Of a DNA stretch of 64,000 nucleotides, positions 1 through 10,622 are shown piece after piece. The notes under the pieces are model-generated. The model was not told the origin of the DNA, made no database searches, and worked only from the letters and a program-made list of their open reading frames with translations. Each line of letters opens with the position of its first letter. Position 1 is the stretch's first letter. The stretch lies in assembly GCA_025024175.1 (NCBI GenBank), contig QCXZ01000075.1, positions 2,418,001-2,482,000 on the forward strand, written 5' to 3'. The position numbers were made by a program, and so were the translations under genes. This DNA is from Rhyzopertha dominica. Its lineage: Eukaryota > Arthropoda > Insecta > Coleoptera > Bostrichidae.

Positions 1-890
1 GGTTTCAAATTTTTGCTATTGTAGAATTTTCTAAACAACCTATCTAAAATATACAACCAGATAATAGTAATAATATCTGTGTTTAAAATACTAGACTATC
101 TTTTCTTAGTCTTAGTCTTCTTTTTTGTGAATGTAGTCCCAAATAAAGATTGTGTTGCACACAAAAATATAACTGCACACATTTATGTGGCACATATTAA
201 AAACTGCTTGAAATAAAAAAAAGGACTAAAATTACATTCTCTTCTTAGCAAATGTTTATGAAAAACTGCACTGCATTTATAGCTGTAATATAAGTATTTT
301 TTTATTGACTCCCAAAATTCCAGACCCTGCAAAAACTGTTGTACACGTATAAGGGTGTATACTGATGTTAACAAATATTTAACAGCCAATACACTGAATC
401 TCCTTGAACTTACTATTGATTTCTGTCAGAAATATATCCACAGTTTGGTTATTTTATGACATAATGTGAACATTTTATGATGAAAGACAAGAAAAAAATC
501 ATTTAGCCCAATGTACTTACGCTACGCTCCTTAACATATTTATAATTTAGGTTTCTCCTTATTGTCAGTTATTAGGGGTAGGACTGAGTTAAATGAATGA
601 ACTACTTTTGTGATTTTACAGTGGAAAAAAATTTGATTTAAAAAATATACTTATGTGAAGCTTATAAGGACTATGGCCCTTCTTTATCAACCATTTTTGG
701 TTAGGATTGTTCAGGTCATCTAAGTAAAAAAGCAATAAAGAAATGATGACAGTTTTTATGGCAACAGTTTATAGTTTCAAACCTTGAAACTAACGGGTGT
801 ATTCAACACAGTATAATAAAAAGGAGTAATTAATTTCTGCTGTAATTTTACTTTATACAAACAATTTTTTTCCAAAAAGTTGCAGTTGCC
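1..890. other. AT-rich non-coding flank, nothing recognised
   Basis: No coding exon, RNA gene or complete element could be recognised here. The remaining cyclin L exons should lie to the left of the two seen at 2 kb, but no segment resembling the cyclin C-terminal half or the RS-rich tail was found, so they are probably beyond the window edge. Confidence 0.5.
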
Positions 891-897
891 AGGAGGA

Positions 898-1198
898 GAG
901 TATTGTTTTCAACAAGGCAGTGTCTCCTGTCACACAGCGAAAATTGTTACAACGTGACTTCAGGAAAATCACATTCCCGTGACAAAATGGCCATCAAGCA
1001 GTCCAGATTTGTCTTCGATTGAGACACTGTGGCATGAAGTGAAAAAAAAGCTGTGAACTACCTCAGTTCATGCAGCTAATGAGTTAAAAATTAAACTTAA
1101 TGAAATTTATGCCAGAATACTGGAGTACCGTAGTACAAACCATACCATGTCGAATAAGGCAGTTTTAAAGCGAAAGGGAGATTACACCCAATGGTAAA
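898..1198 (+). pseudogene. Tc1-like transposase 3' remnant
   Basis: One plus-strand frame reads the C-terminal part of a Tc1-family DDE transposase: a FQQGSVSCHTAK block (normally FQQDGA..H, so the second catalytic Asp is lost), then WPSSSPDLSSIETLWHEVKK with the catalytic Glu context, and a KRKGDYTQW ending followed by a stop. At least two in-frame TGA codons interrupt it (after IVTT and after KKKL). No terminal repeats were found. The ending resembles that of the Tc1 element at 8147-9788 (KGDITQW), so it may be an old relative. Family assignment is secure; it is dead. Confidence 0.8.
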
Positions 1199-1981
1199 TA
1201 GTAGGAACTTCTGGTTTCGTTTTTGTGCTTGCGTTTTTAAGTTATGCATTTCCGTTCAGTTGTTGTTAATATTGCTAAATATCTAATAAAACTCGCCAAA
1301 ATTTCTCAGTTTGCTTCATTAAAAAAAATTGTTTCGAAAGTACGATTCTTTATTTTACTTACGCTTGGGCTCCTGCTATAGCAGGAAGGATTAAAAAATC
1401 CCTAAGGCACCGTACTTTTAAATAGACAGTCCAAGATTTTTGTGTCAAAGTAGAAATGTGTGAAAAAAAATTCAACAAATTCTCAGTATACACCCTAAAG
1501 ATCTGGACAAAGCAGGTATTAAGAGTGACTTGTTTCTGGCTGAAAAAAAAATTTCATGTTCAATCCTAGTAAGAAATAAATGATTTGAAAACAATACATA
1601 CACCTAAGACTTAAACTGATGGATTATTATTTCTACAAGTAATATTTCTAATTTCGGAGCTACTTCAAAATGACAGGTGTTCGATGAAATTCTTCTTAAA
1701 CATATTTATGTTTTAAACGAGTGTCTATCTGCAGAGCGCAGACACATTTTGAGTACCATAAATTAATCGAGAAACAAACGAAAGTATTTTCCTTACAACA
1801 TAACTGGCGCCATCTATTGGCACCTTCCGAAACTAAAAACGTTCGTTACTGACGTGTTCCGCCTCGTCTGTCATTCAGACCGAAGCAGAGAACAAAAACA
1901 AATTTCCAATCGTAATCAACGTTATGTTTTGCACTGACGATCGTGATACAAACGAGAGTGAAGGAAACGGACGATACTTAC

Positions 1982-2166
1982 TTGTTCGAATTGACTTGTC
2001 GTATGTGGTTGAAGACGTTTATGACGTCTCGGACCCTCCGAGGGGCCTCCTCTATCTTCGAGGCCAGACAAACGCACGCCATCGCTGTGTGGTCCACAGG
2101 ATGGCGCACGAGGCTTTTAGAATAGTAAAATCGCTGCAGGAGCACCTGCCCCGTGGCCATGGCCAC
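1982..2166 (-). CDS. CycL: CycL coding exon 2
   Basis: Begins with GTG (Val) directly after a TAG acceptor and continues the cyclin box through [18 protein letters not shown]. It is 185 nt long, so the next intron falls after the second base of a codon. The donor reads GTAAGT on the minus strand. Confidence 0.9.
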
Positions 2167-2466
2167 CTACAACAAACATCAGCCCCCAAATTAGCAAAAC
2201 AACACTCCCACATCAACGCCACCGATCAGCTCGAAACGAGCACCTACCTGGGGCAGTTTCAGCAAAATTCCAGCGGTCTGGATCAGCTCGCAGCCGTAAA
2301 TTCGCAAATCTGTTTCAGTATCCTCGTCCAGGCCATCGGTCTGGGACGGAGTAACTGTTAGCTTGTCTTCGGGCAACAGTTGATTTTTCAGCGTCAGAAC
2401 CACCCTGCCGTACGGCTTTGCGTTCGGTTTCGCCGGGTTCTGGTTGCTTTCGCTCTTCACACTCAT
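1982..2466 (-). CDS. CycL: cyclin L, first two coding exons (partial gene)
   Basis: Cyclin L pairs with CDK10/11-type kinases in the nucleus and acts in transcription and pre-mRNA splicing (family knowledge). Two exons are visible. Exon 1 is 2466-2248 (73 codons, starting at the ATG at 2466-2464) and exon 2 is 2166-1982. They are joined by an 81-bp intron with a CAG|GTAGGT donor and a TTGTTGTAG acceptor. The joined product passes from LKLPQ into VAMATGQVL and contains the cyclin-box signature [18 protein letters not shown], which is nearly identical to animal cyclin L. An earlier GTG in frame is not needed as a start. Exon 2 ends at a GTAAGT donor at 1981-1976, so the gene continues leftwards. 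Its start faces away from the candidate Gβ13F promoter, a head-to-head arrangement. Cyclin K or T is excluded by the EEAPRR and [12 protein letters not shown] context. Confidence 0.9.
2248..2466 (-). CDS. CycL: CycL coding exon 1
   Basis: Encodes the N-terminal region starting MSVKSESNQ, then [20 protein letters not shown] and the start of the cyclin box ([16 protein letters not shown]). It ends precisely at the LPQ codons with a consensus donor at 2247-2246. The length of 219 nt leaves the intron in phase 0. Confidence 0.9.
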
Positions 2467-3834
2467 CGCACGCACTTTGCACTACGTTTTCAAACGCACT
2501 TTGAAAGGTAAGATGTCTGTCGCAGCCCCAGCTTCCTCGCTGCGATGATTTAACGAACATGCGCAAGTCGCTCGGGAACGCTACAGGGATCTGTCCAATC
2601 GGCAATCGCAGGACACTGCGCGTTGCGTGCGGCGCACTGGCTAAAGCCCCGTGCACACTGTACTAGTTGAATGAATACACTAACGAAAATGGGCTGGGGG
2701 ATTTTAAATTTTATAAGTATGTATTTGAGAAACTTATTTTGGTAGTACCCAAAACCTATCTTGTACTCGGTACCAACTTTTAAGTACATTATTTTAAATG
2801 CTTGACGAATTTGCGCTTTCATAGAAGTCTAGCATCTTTAAGCCTAGAAAATAGATAAATCTTAATATAAAACAGTATATTTTGTGTAAAAAGCAGTTAG
2901 TACACAACACCTAACTGCTTAGGTTGGTATTTAGCCCGTTGTTGACAAAGACGATATTAAGATCATATTTACTTGCTAAACCACGGTAAAAAACCGTTTA
3001 TAAAGTATAAAGAGTTATTACAATATAACAATGTGGTCCAGACCAAGCTATTTACGTAGTAATAAAGTTACAGTGCGAATTTTCCAAGTAAGAAGTTGAT
3101 TTTGCAATACCTACATCTCGTAGATATTTGGCTAGAAAAATAAATTGCTTTAGCAAAAATGTAATCGATTAATCGACAAATAATTTATCTTCTTTTCTCA
3201 AGAAATATTTATACAGTGGTCACAATGTGTAAGCAGTGAATTTCCAATTATATTTACTTAGGCAAGAGTTACCTGTAGACTAGGTACAGTTACTGTTTCT
3301 AAGAAAGGACCTCGCCGGCGATGGATTATGTTGACCGCCAGAGAGAGGAATAGATACTTTTGACCCTAATTACTAGTGGATTCCGTTGAGATGCAAATCC
3401 CAAGGATTAAGAGGGAATAAGCTTTTTCTAATCTTCAAACGAATTCTATAATTGTAAATACCGATACTTTGTATGGGACTCTACAGGTCAGAGAAAAGTA
3501 GGACAGAATCCACGCAAAATGTCGTAAAGTAATAATTTGCAGATTTAAAACAACATTGGTCATGTTTTTCATATAGCCATATATCGTATTTTTGGAAGGA
3601 AGTCATGTTTTGTACCCAATTGGGGTTCTTGGGAAAAGCTGGGAAATTTACGTACGTTATTTCATCGATACCTGTTGCACTAAATGTAATCAATATTATA
3701 CCTGTATAGGCACTATATCTTTTTTATACAATGGTGTTACTATCCCTAGTTCCGGTCATTTTTAGTAGATGACAAAGGAGAATATTAGAGTTGGGCGATA
3801 TAGGTGCAGTGTGGATACTACTCAAAGGAATCGA

Positions 3835-4170
3835 AGTATCAAAATATCGAAAGCATCTGAAGTATCAAAAATATCCAAGATTTAGGGTTTAACATATCTT
3901 CAATACATTTGGTGCTGCCAATAATCTGTATGCTACTATTTTTTAAAACGTATTTTTCCAGCTTTACATTGTTTCAATTTTTATGATTTTCGTGACTTTT
4001 ACACATGCTGCATTACCTGTGATGGTTCTCATACTCTTAAGATATCCCATTACTTCGATATTTCAATACTTTTGAATACTTTTGTGTACTTTCGATACTT
4101 TTGAGTACCTTCCATACCTTTAAATAGGTAGTTTCGATACTTCTGAATACTTTTAAATCTTCCGACAAGA
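3835..4170. repeat. degenerate GTATC/GATAC foldback repeat
   Basis: The left part (3835-3885) repeats GAAGTATCAAAA-like words. The right part (4050-4165) repeats the complementary GATACTTTTGA-like words many times, so the two halves can pair. About 165 bp separates them. It looks like a decayed foldback or inverted-repeat element; no coding potential. Confidence 0.5.
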
Positions 4171-4264
4171 TGGTATCGATAATTTGAGTAAGCTCTAGAG
4201 AATACGTTGTCTAAGACTGCATTTTGAAATTATTTATTAAAATACGGGTACAAAGCTATGCAGT

Positions 4265-4689
4265 GTGAACACGGCTTTACGCTACGATCACCCCGCGCCA
4301 CCTGTCCGTCAAAAGTCGCAGCGACGTCGCGCTCGCCAACCGCTTGGGCGCGCCGATCGCGCCGCCGTCAGATGTCCCTCGCCCTCGCAACATGGCCGCT
4401 CTGACGTCACTATTCGGGGCCTACAATCGTTAACGAAAGGGCACCACCACCGGCTAGCCGCCTACCGCACCCAATTTCCAAGGGAGAAGTGAATCGGCCG
4501 AAGAAGTAAGTCAAACGGAGTGCGCGTAGTGTCCCGTGAAGTGCATGGACCGGCGGTGAAACGTGTGTTCACATGCCCCGATCTGACGGACTGCCGTATT
4601 TGCATGGGTGTAGACCGCAGAAGTCTTGATTCGACGGGCACCATTGGATAGTAGTAGCCGAACCGAGGGGCGCAGCTGGTTTACAAAAG
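4265..4689 (+). promoter_or_regulatory. Gbeta13F: CpG-rich candidate promoter and 5' UTR exon of Gβ13F
   Basis: This block is strikingly richer in G+C and CpG than its AT-rich surroundings. It holds a perfect palindromic TGACGTCA (CRE/ATF-type site) at 4402-4409 next to a CAACATGGCCGC word. It ends with AAAAG|GTAAAT, a reasonable plus-strand splice donor at 4690. The first Gβ13F coding exon at 21097 begins just after an acceptor, so an upstream non-coding exon must exist, and this is the best candidate in between. The assignment is inferred from composition, orientation and the donor. It could instead be a cyclin L promoter or a shared bidirectional one. Confidence 0.45.
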
Positions 4690-6019
4690 GTAAATGGGGA
4701 CGGGGGGCGGCTGGGAGCGGCCGGGAAAAGCGAAAGCCGAGCCCTCGGCCCAGCGTTTCGCGATTGCCTCGCGGCCCGACCAGGTGCATCATGGAGGGCT
4801 GTCATTTGTTATTAGCGACGTGCCCTGTTATCATCGATACGTAACGATCCTTTTGCCGTTGGCTGCTCGAACATCCTAATTTCGTGTTGTTTCACCCCCG
4901 ACCTGCCGCAAGTCAGCACTCGCATCTCGGGGTGTGTCCGCCGTTTGCAACAATTTCGTCGGGGCGGGAAATTCGAATCGCTGGGCCGTTGGTGTTTTGT
5001 TTCGACGTTCGATATTTAATATAGCGTTATTTTTAGACGTCGGCGGCAAATAGAAATGAAACCGCTGCGTCGATCTAAAATAGCGAGATGATTAAATATT
5101 AAAGTGAATCGGTGCCCCGAAAAAACAGGGGCGCATTGACACTCCAGTGGGAAATAGGAAGTCGACTATCAAGTAGGCCAGGTTCNGGATTATCTAGTTT
5201 ATAGCGAGCGCTTATTGTTGGTGCTANTTTCGCATTAACATTCGAGATATAAATAGATCTACTTGTCAAGAGACAATTGCTGGCTTGAATAGATTGGAAG
5301 GTCTTATGATCGATAGGGAATTTGTTTTGCAGGTTAGGAAACGTTCTGTTAAAATTGACCCCTAAGCTGGAGGTCTACGTGTCTTATTCGACATTCATTC
5401 ACGAATAACCGATCTGTCCACCGATTGTTGTACCCACGGGCATGGTCGTACATACAATCGTATCTAGTTAATTTTGGTTTCAATCAGTCTATAAGGTCGT
5501 TGCATTTTTTTATGACGCTCGCCCATGTTATCTTGTCGTCTGACGCATCTGAATACATATTTTGTGTACAGAAAGTATCGTAATCTTATCTGTGATTGAC
5601 GCTTTCAGATTAAAAACTTGTAGGTAATCGTACCAAGAAACTTATTCGGTGTGAAAAGCAAATAGCAGAAGTTCCACGCCTTCTTTGTTGTTGTTTAAAA
5701 ACAATAATCGGACATCGGGCATAGGATTACCTTGCAAGTGAAGTTTTGATATCGTCCTGTTCTGTTTTCGACTATGTTAGATGGAAATTTCCCAGGTGGG
5801 CTAATTAAATCCTATTGAGTTATTCTATAAAACCAGAAACTCCTTAATCGAAGGTTTCAAAAAGATTAAATTACACAAACGGTAAACACAATAAACAAGA
5901 ATGCCAGGATTCTGCCGGAAGCTTTGGTAGCACAATACTCTCAATTCAATTTTCAAAAACTTCAACCGTCATACTTTCATGGTAATCTACCTTTGCGTCC
6001 TTCATATTTTTAGCAGATA

Positions 6020-6745
6020 CGAGGGAAGACGATTATTATTTACGGCCCCTGACAGAAAAACACAAAACATGAACATAATTACATCGATATAGTCTCCTTG
6101 AACTTCGATGCATTTGGTCCAACGATGTTCCAATGCTCTGATTCCTCTAGAAGAGAATTCTTGTGGTTGGTCCTTTAACCAGTCGTTTACTGCTGTCGTC
6201 ACTACTTGATAATCATCGTCATATCTGGCCCCACGTAGATGTTCTTTCAATTGCGGAAATACGAAGTAATCGCTGGGAGCTAGGTCTGGTGAAAACGCAG
6301 GGTGTTCTTACAATTCAAATCCTGCGTCTCATAGCATTCATTGCAATATGGCTTTTATGTACAGGAGCGTTGTCCTGATGGAACAAAATCCTTTTCCTCA
6401 ATTTTCCCCGTCTTTTTTCCTTGATGCGCTCGTGCAATTTTGAAATTCCGTCCGCATCCCAAAAAATTGTGGCCATAATTTTACCAGCAAAGGACACAAC
6501 TCGAAATTTGCGTGGTGAAGTGATGCCACTTCATACTCTGTTGTTTTGACTCTGGGTCAAAGTTACAAATCGAGAGAGAAACTCATCCGGGTCTGCTGAA
6601 AACTTTGCCGGAATGGCTTCAGAATGCAGGACTCTCGAACGTTTCTGATCAGGCGTCAGCATTCTAGGGACCCAGCGTGCAGATAACTTTTTAAGACCTA
6701 AAAAATTTTTTTCTATTGTGCGTAAAAACACTGGCAAAAAGTTAT
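6020..6745 (-). mobile_element. mariner element, degraded copy (family A)
   Basis: The low-coordinate end is TA plus CGAGGGAAGA, the terminal sequence shared with copies at 14020, 33393 and 49888. On the minus strand three out-of-frame pieces of a DD34D mariner transposase are readable: SARWVPRMLTPDQKR (6531-6737), GKIMATIFWDADGI with FHQDNAPVHKS (6315-6497), and KEHLRGARYDDDYQV through ALEHRWTKCIEVQGDYID (6002-6250). Frameshifts separate them, so no functional protein can be made. The N-terminal third and the other terminus are missing; the high-coordinate side abuts Penelope-like sequence. Confidence 0.85.
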
Positions 6746-6905
6746 CGTAATCATTGTCAAAATTTTCTTTGAACTTGTGTCAGACGAATTTTGAGGTTCT
6801 TCGTCATTGACAAAGATTATAGGTGTAATTGAAACGTTGGACTAATAATTTTTTGTCGGTGTTTTTAGGTGATAGCAATCTATCCGAGAAAATATTATCT
6901 TGCAG
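6722..6905 (+). repeat. Penelope-like element terminal module
   Basis: The stretch from about 6758 matches the 3' part of the Penelope-like element at 17383-17512: a TTTGAACTTGTGTCAGAC word, then GACAAAGATTATAGGTGTAA, an AACTTTTTGTCAGTG-like word and finally CCGAGAAAATATTAT. Just upstream (6724-6750) a short piece of the same end occurs in inverted orientation. Inverted terminal pieces of this kind are usual for Penelope-like elements. Non-coding. Confidence 0.55.
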
Positions 6906-7019
6906 CCTGCTAGTGATGGTGCAATCAAAACCATATTCGCAGAATATTTTTGGTCGATTTTTAATAATCCATACACTGTATGATTCTCATAACCGTATTT
7001 GCTTCGTTTTGTAATCATT

Positions 7020-8140
7020 TATTAGTATTTCGTTTGTTTTTCATGGTATAGTTAGTAATTGTCTCACAAGATATTGAGTAGCAATAGCAATGAAATATTT
7101 AAGTTAGGTATAAGAAATGGACAAGTAATCTATCTCCAAATTCAGTTTTCTTCCTGGTGGTGGCAAAAAAACTAAGTGCTACTTGAAAAATTGAGTTTTC
7201 AAGATCTTTAGAATGTGATATTTGAAAATCCCTTGCTCCTAAAAGGTGTATCGTGTGGTAGCACCAATCTTTTAACAACTCATGAACAACATTGCTTTTT
7301 TAAGGGTGGTACTTCTCTTTTTGCAATATTATTTATACTCGTGCTGTTGATTCATTGCTCATTGTTAATACCTACTCGTTTGCTGTAAATTTTATCACAT
7401 TTCAAACGTTTTTGGTGTCCGTCTTTTTTTAATTTAAAAATTTACAGTGAAACATTAAACCAACATATTTTGGTAATACCTTGTGTCATGCATAAGCCAA
7501 CTAAGCAGTTCTTTCTCTTTGAGTCATTGCATCCTGTTTCTCATATCTTTTCCATGAATCATTTTTCCATACTGCCGTGGCTTCATTGTCAATGCGATCT
7601 CGGATGGCTTTACCATAAAATGGGGTTTTATATATTTAATAATAGTCCAAATGGGCGTATTTACAATAATAATAAAGGTAAATGACAAAATTATAGTCTC
7701 TAGAGTGCTTTTAGCAATATCTATGCAGTGCCTTACAAAAATTTTAACGCTAAGTCCGAATATATCAACTTGGATGACATTAAGTTATTGTATCTTGACA
7801 TATTGTTCAGTGGAGAATAAAAATTACGAATGGTACGTGATTGCCTAACAATAACACTAAACTGTTACTAANAAAGCCTGAAATAAGAAAACATAACTAA
7901 AGTTCGCGCATGATATATGATAATGGTTGGCATAAAATCTGTAATAATTATTACAGAAAAGCGAATTTTAATTCGGTGATTCTTCAAAATTGAACAGTTG
8001 TAGTAATTTTATTTTTAAACATAAAAGATTATTACTAAACCGTAACACCATATAAATAATTTACTTAACTCAGTATCTTCTTAAACTTTGAATAAAATGG
8101 ACTATAACAACTACTAAATTAAATTTGCTATTGTTCGTTA
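7020..8140. other. AT-rich intronic stretch without recognised features
   Basis: Lies in the presumed first intron of Gβ13F. Only short, unsupported reading frames and homopolymer runs were seen; no terminal repeat or protein similarity was recognised. Confidence 0.5.
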
Positions 8141-8146
8141 ATTGAC

Positions 8147-9788
8147 TACGAGCCCAGTCCCATTTCAATTAGCCCAGTTGCAATTTTTAACATTTTTTTG
8201 TATTTAATGGACAGGAGTTGTAATGCTATTATGAAACAGATATTTAATTATTTTTCACCACAACTTTTGAAACATTTCCCACTTATTCAATTATTCATTT
8301 GTCTAATTCAAACATTTTATTTCTACTTAACTACCAAGCTGAAGCAAATCATGAGAAAACCTGAGTTACAAAAAACCGACTTAATCTATATCTTCAAAGG
8401 CTACCATTGAGTAATATCACCTTTACTTTTTATGACAGCGGTTATTCTTCTTGCCATTGTATTCACTAAATTCTGGCAATCTTGTGGTGTGAACTTATCC
8501 CATATAAATTGAAGTTTTTGCCTTAATTCGGGAATCGACCTGGCAGGAGTTGCGTGTAGTTGTTTTTTCATAATGTGCCAGAGAGTTTCTATAGGAGAAA
8601 GGTCAGGACTACTGGATACCCATTTTAAAAGTGGAGTACCGTTGTCGGTGAACCACTGTAAAGATCTTTTGGATACATGACATGCAGCGTCATCGTGTTG
8701 AAAAACAAAATCATTTCCTGATGCCAATGACTCGTCCCCAGTGGGTAGTAAAGATTCACTTAAGATATTAAGATATTTTTCGGTGTTCACAATGCCCTCG
8801 ATGATTTTTCCTACTGGAAATTCAACTTTTCTCTTCAGACAATCTGGATGATAAATTTCTTTTTTTTGGCCGAATAACTCTGCTGCGACTGTCGGATACA
8901 AAAACATCAATTCTAGACTCGTCGCTCCAATGTACACTGTTCCATTGTTCAGGACTCCAAATTCTAAGTTCTTTTGCCCACTTCAACTTTAACAGTGACT
9001 TTACCTTGGCCTAGACAATAAAAACACATTTTTGTTGAACACATTTCAAAAGTTAAAAACAAAAGATTTTACCTTGTAAGTTAAAAAACCAATCTTTATG
9101 CTTCCCGGTGACAGGTGGATCTTGAATTATGTATTCCTACAGCATCACTCCAAAGTGTGCTTAGTTGACCGTAGTTTGCCCTCCTATTCTGTTTAATTAT
9201 TCGTTTCAACCCCCTCCGATCAGTATCAGTAAGAGCACTTTTTTCACATACCTCTGTTTAGGCTCGATATTATTGCTTGATTTGAATAACTGCACTACGT
9301 TGCGAACACTGTATATTGACAACCCAATATCTGTCCAATTTCTGCATTAGATCTGGCAGATTTACATAAACGAATAATGATTGAACGAATGTTCGGATCA
9401 ATAACTTTTCCTCTAGTCATTTTTTAATTATTCAATACAAAATTCTATAATTGAAACTACCCAAAACGCTTTTGACGTCTGCTATCAAGTAAACAATATC
9501 TCTTAGTTACGCGAAATTGCACAGCCACCTCAAATGTTACATTCATCTGTATGCAAACTTCCGCAAACAATATAGATAGAAATCAGGGTCGGCTAAATAG
9601 TTGGTATTTTTTTTGCTGTACAATTTTGGTTATTGAGAACAGTTTAATTGTGCGTAAAAATTAATAGACCATAATTTGGAGAAGCTATTTATAATAAAAA
9701 CAAACTCCAAGAAGCGTTTTTGTTTAAAGTTTTTAAGAATTTTTAATAATTCTGTTGATGGGCCAACTGAAATGGGACAGGGCTCGTA
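8147..9788 (-). mobile_element. Tc1-like element A with terminal inverted repeats
   Basis: Both ends are TA followed by CGAGCCC(A/T)GTCCCATTTCA and then a diverged (A/G)TT(A/G)GCCCA. They are inverted with respect to each other, with the TA duplication at 8147-8148 and 9787-9788. The interior is about 1.64 kb, as expected for Tc1 elements, and encodes a minus-strand transposase. The first terminal bases (CGAGCCC) are shared with the other Tc1 element at 48068-49599, so the two belong to related lineages. Confidence 0.88.
8401..9420 (-). pseudogene. Tc1-like transposase of element A (DD34E), broken
   Basis: The N-terminus starts at the ATG at 9420 with MTRGKVIDPNIRS and a helix-turn-helix-like KSARSNAEIGQILGCQ segment, then runs into stops. 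The C-terminal 178 codons (8937-8401) are open. They contain FQHDDAACH (second Asp) and WVSSSPDLSPIETLWHIMK, with 34 residues between the catalytic Asp and Glu. The first catalytic Asp should fall near 8940-9000, where the frame is disturbed. Such enzymes cut and paste DNA at TA sites. This copy is inactive because of frameshifts and stops in the N-terminal half. Confidence 0.85.
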
Positions 9789-10622
9789 TTAGCAGCAGTT
9801 TCAAGTTTCGTTAATCGCTTCAAATTCGGTTTTCAAACCGTTAATATCATATTACATCAACTATTTGCACAAAATGATTATGATAATGTGGAAACGGTAC
9901 GACGCGACGCCGCTGTAAATATGAATAGCCATTTACTCAGATGAATCACTTTAGGGTTTTGGAACCGACCAATGATAATAAATTGATATGTTTATGTTGC
10001 TTTTATTGGCGGTTGTAATTGATAAATTTGCATGTACGATACAGAAAATAGCACACCGGGACACTCTAGTGCACAACCAATATCATAATGAAGCAATTGA
10101 CGGTTTGAATTACATATTTTAAAATTAATTTGTAGACGTCAGATAACAGCGATACTTTTCCCCTTTCTCGTTGCTGTTTTTATCCTTCTAGTTTAAATAT
10201 TAACATGAATTTGGCTGTATTTTTTTTATTTAAGTGCAAACTCTCCATCTCTTAAAAATTTAGGTTTAGTGGTCCAGAGATGATATCACATGATGATAAA
10301 TTCGGACTATAGGTTGGACGTAAAAAAATTTTTCGAAGTTATCAGTCTCTTATTTTAATGTGTCAGTAGTATCGATGCGATTTTGATTTGTTAAACTGTT
10401 CACTTTTCACACCTATAAAGGTGGTATTTCCTTTTAACCGTAAAAAGATGCTGGTTGACTAACCTCACCCTTCGCGACTGAGTGATTTATTTCAGTTTGA
10501 GTAAAATATTTGTCTTCGAATAGACCTGATGTAATCGCGATAATACAAATAAAAATCTAAGGACCAAAGGTGGGGACTAGAATCCACACTGCCAATACTT
10601 TATCGAATATTAAAATAATATA

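Noticed and set aside
1924..2361. 145-codon plus-strand open frame
   Set aside because: It lies opposite the two cyclin L exons and their intron, and its peptide has no family resemblance; the minus-strand cyclin box explains the openness.
4265..4879. Several overlapping open frames on both strands in the CpG-rich block
   Set aside because: High G+C lowers stop frequency. The peptides are Arg/Pro-rich and non-repetitive without motifs, and their positions fit a non-coding leader exon.
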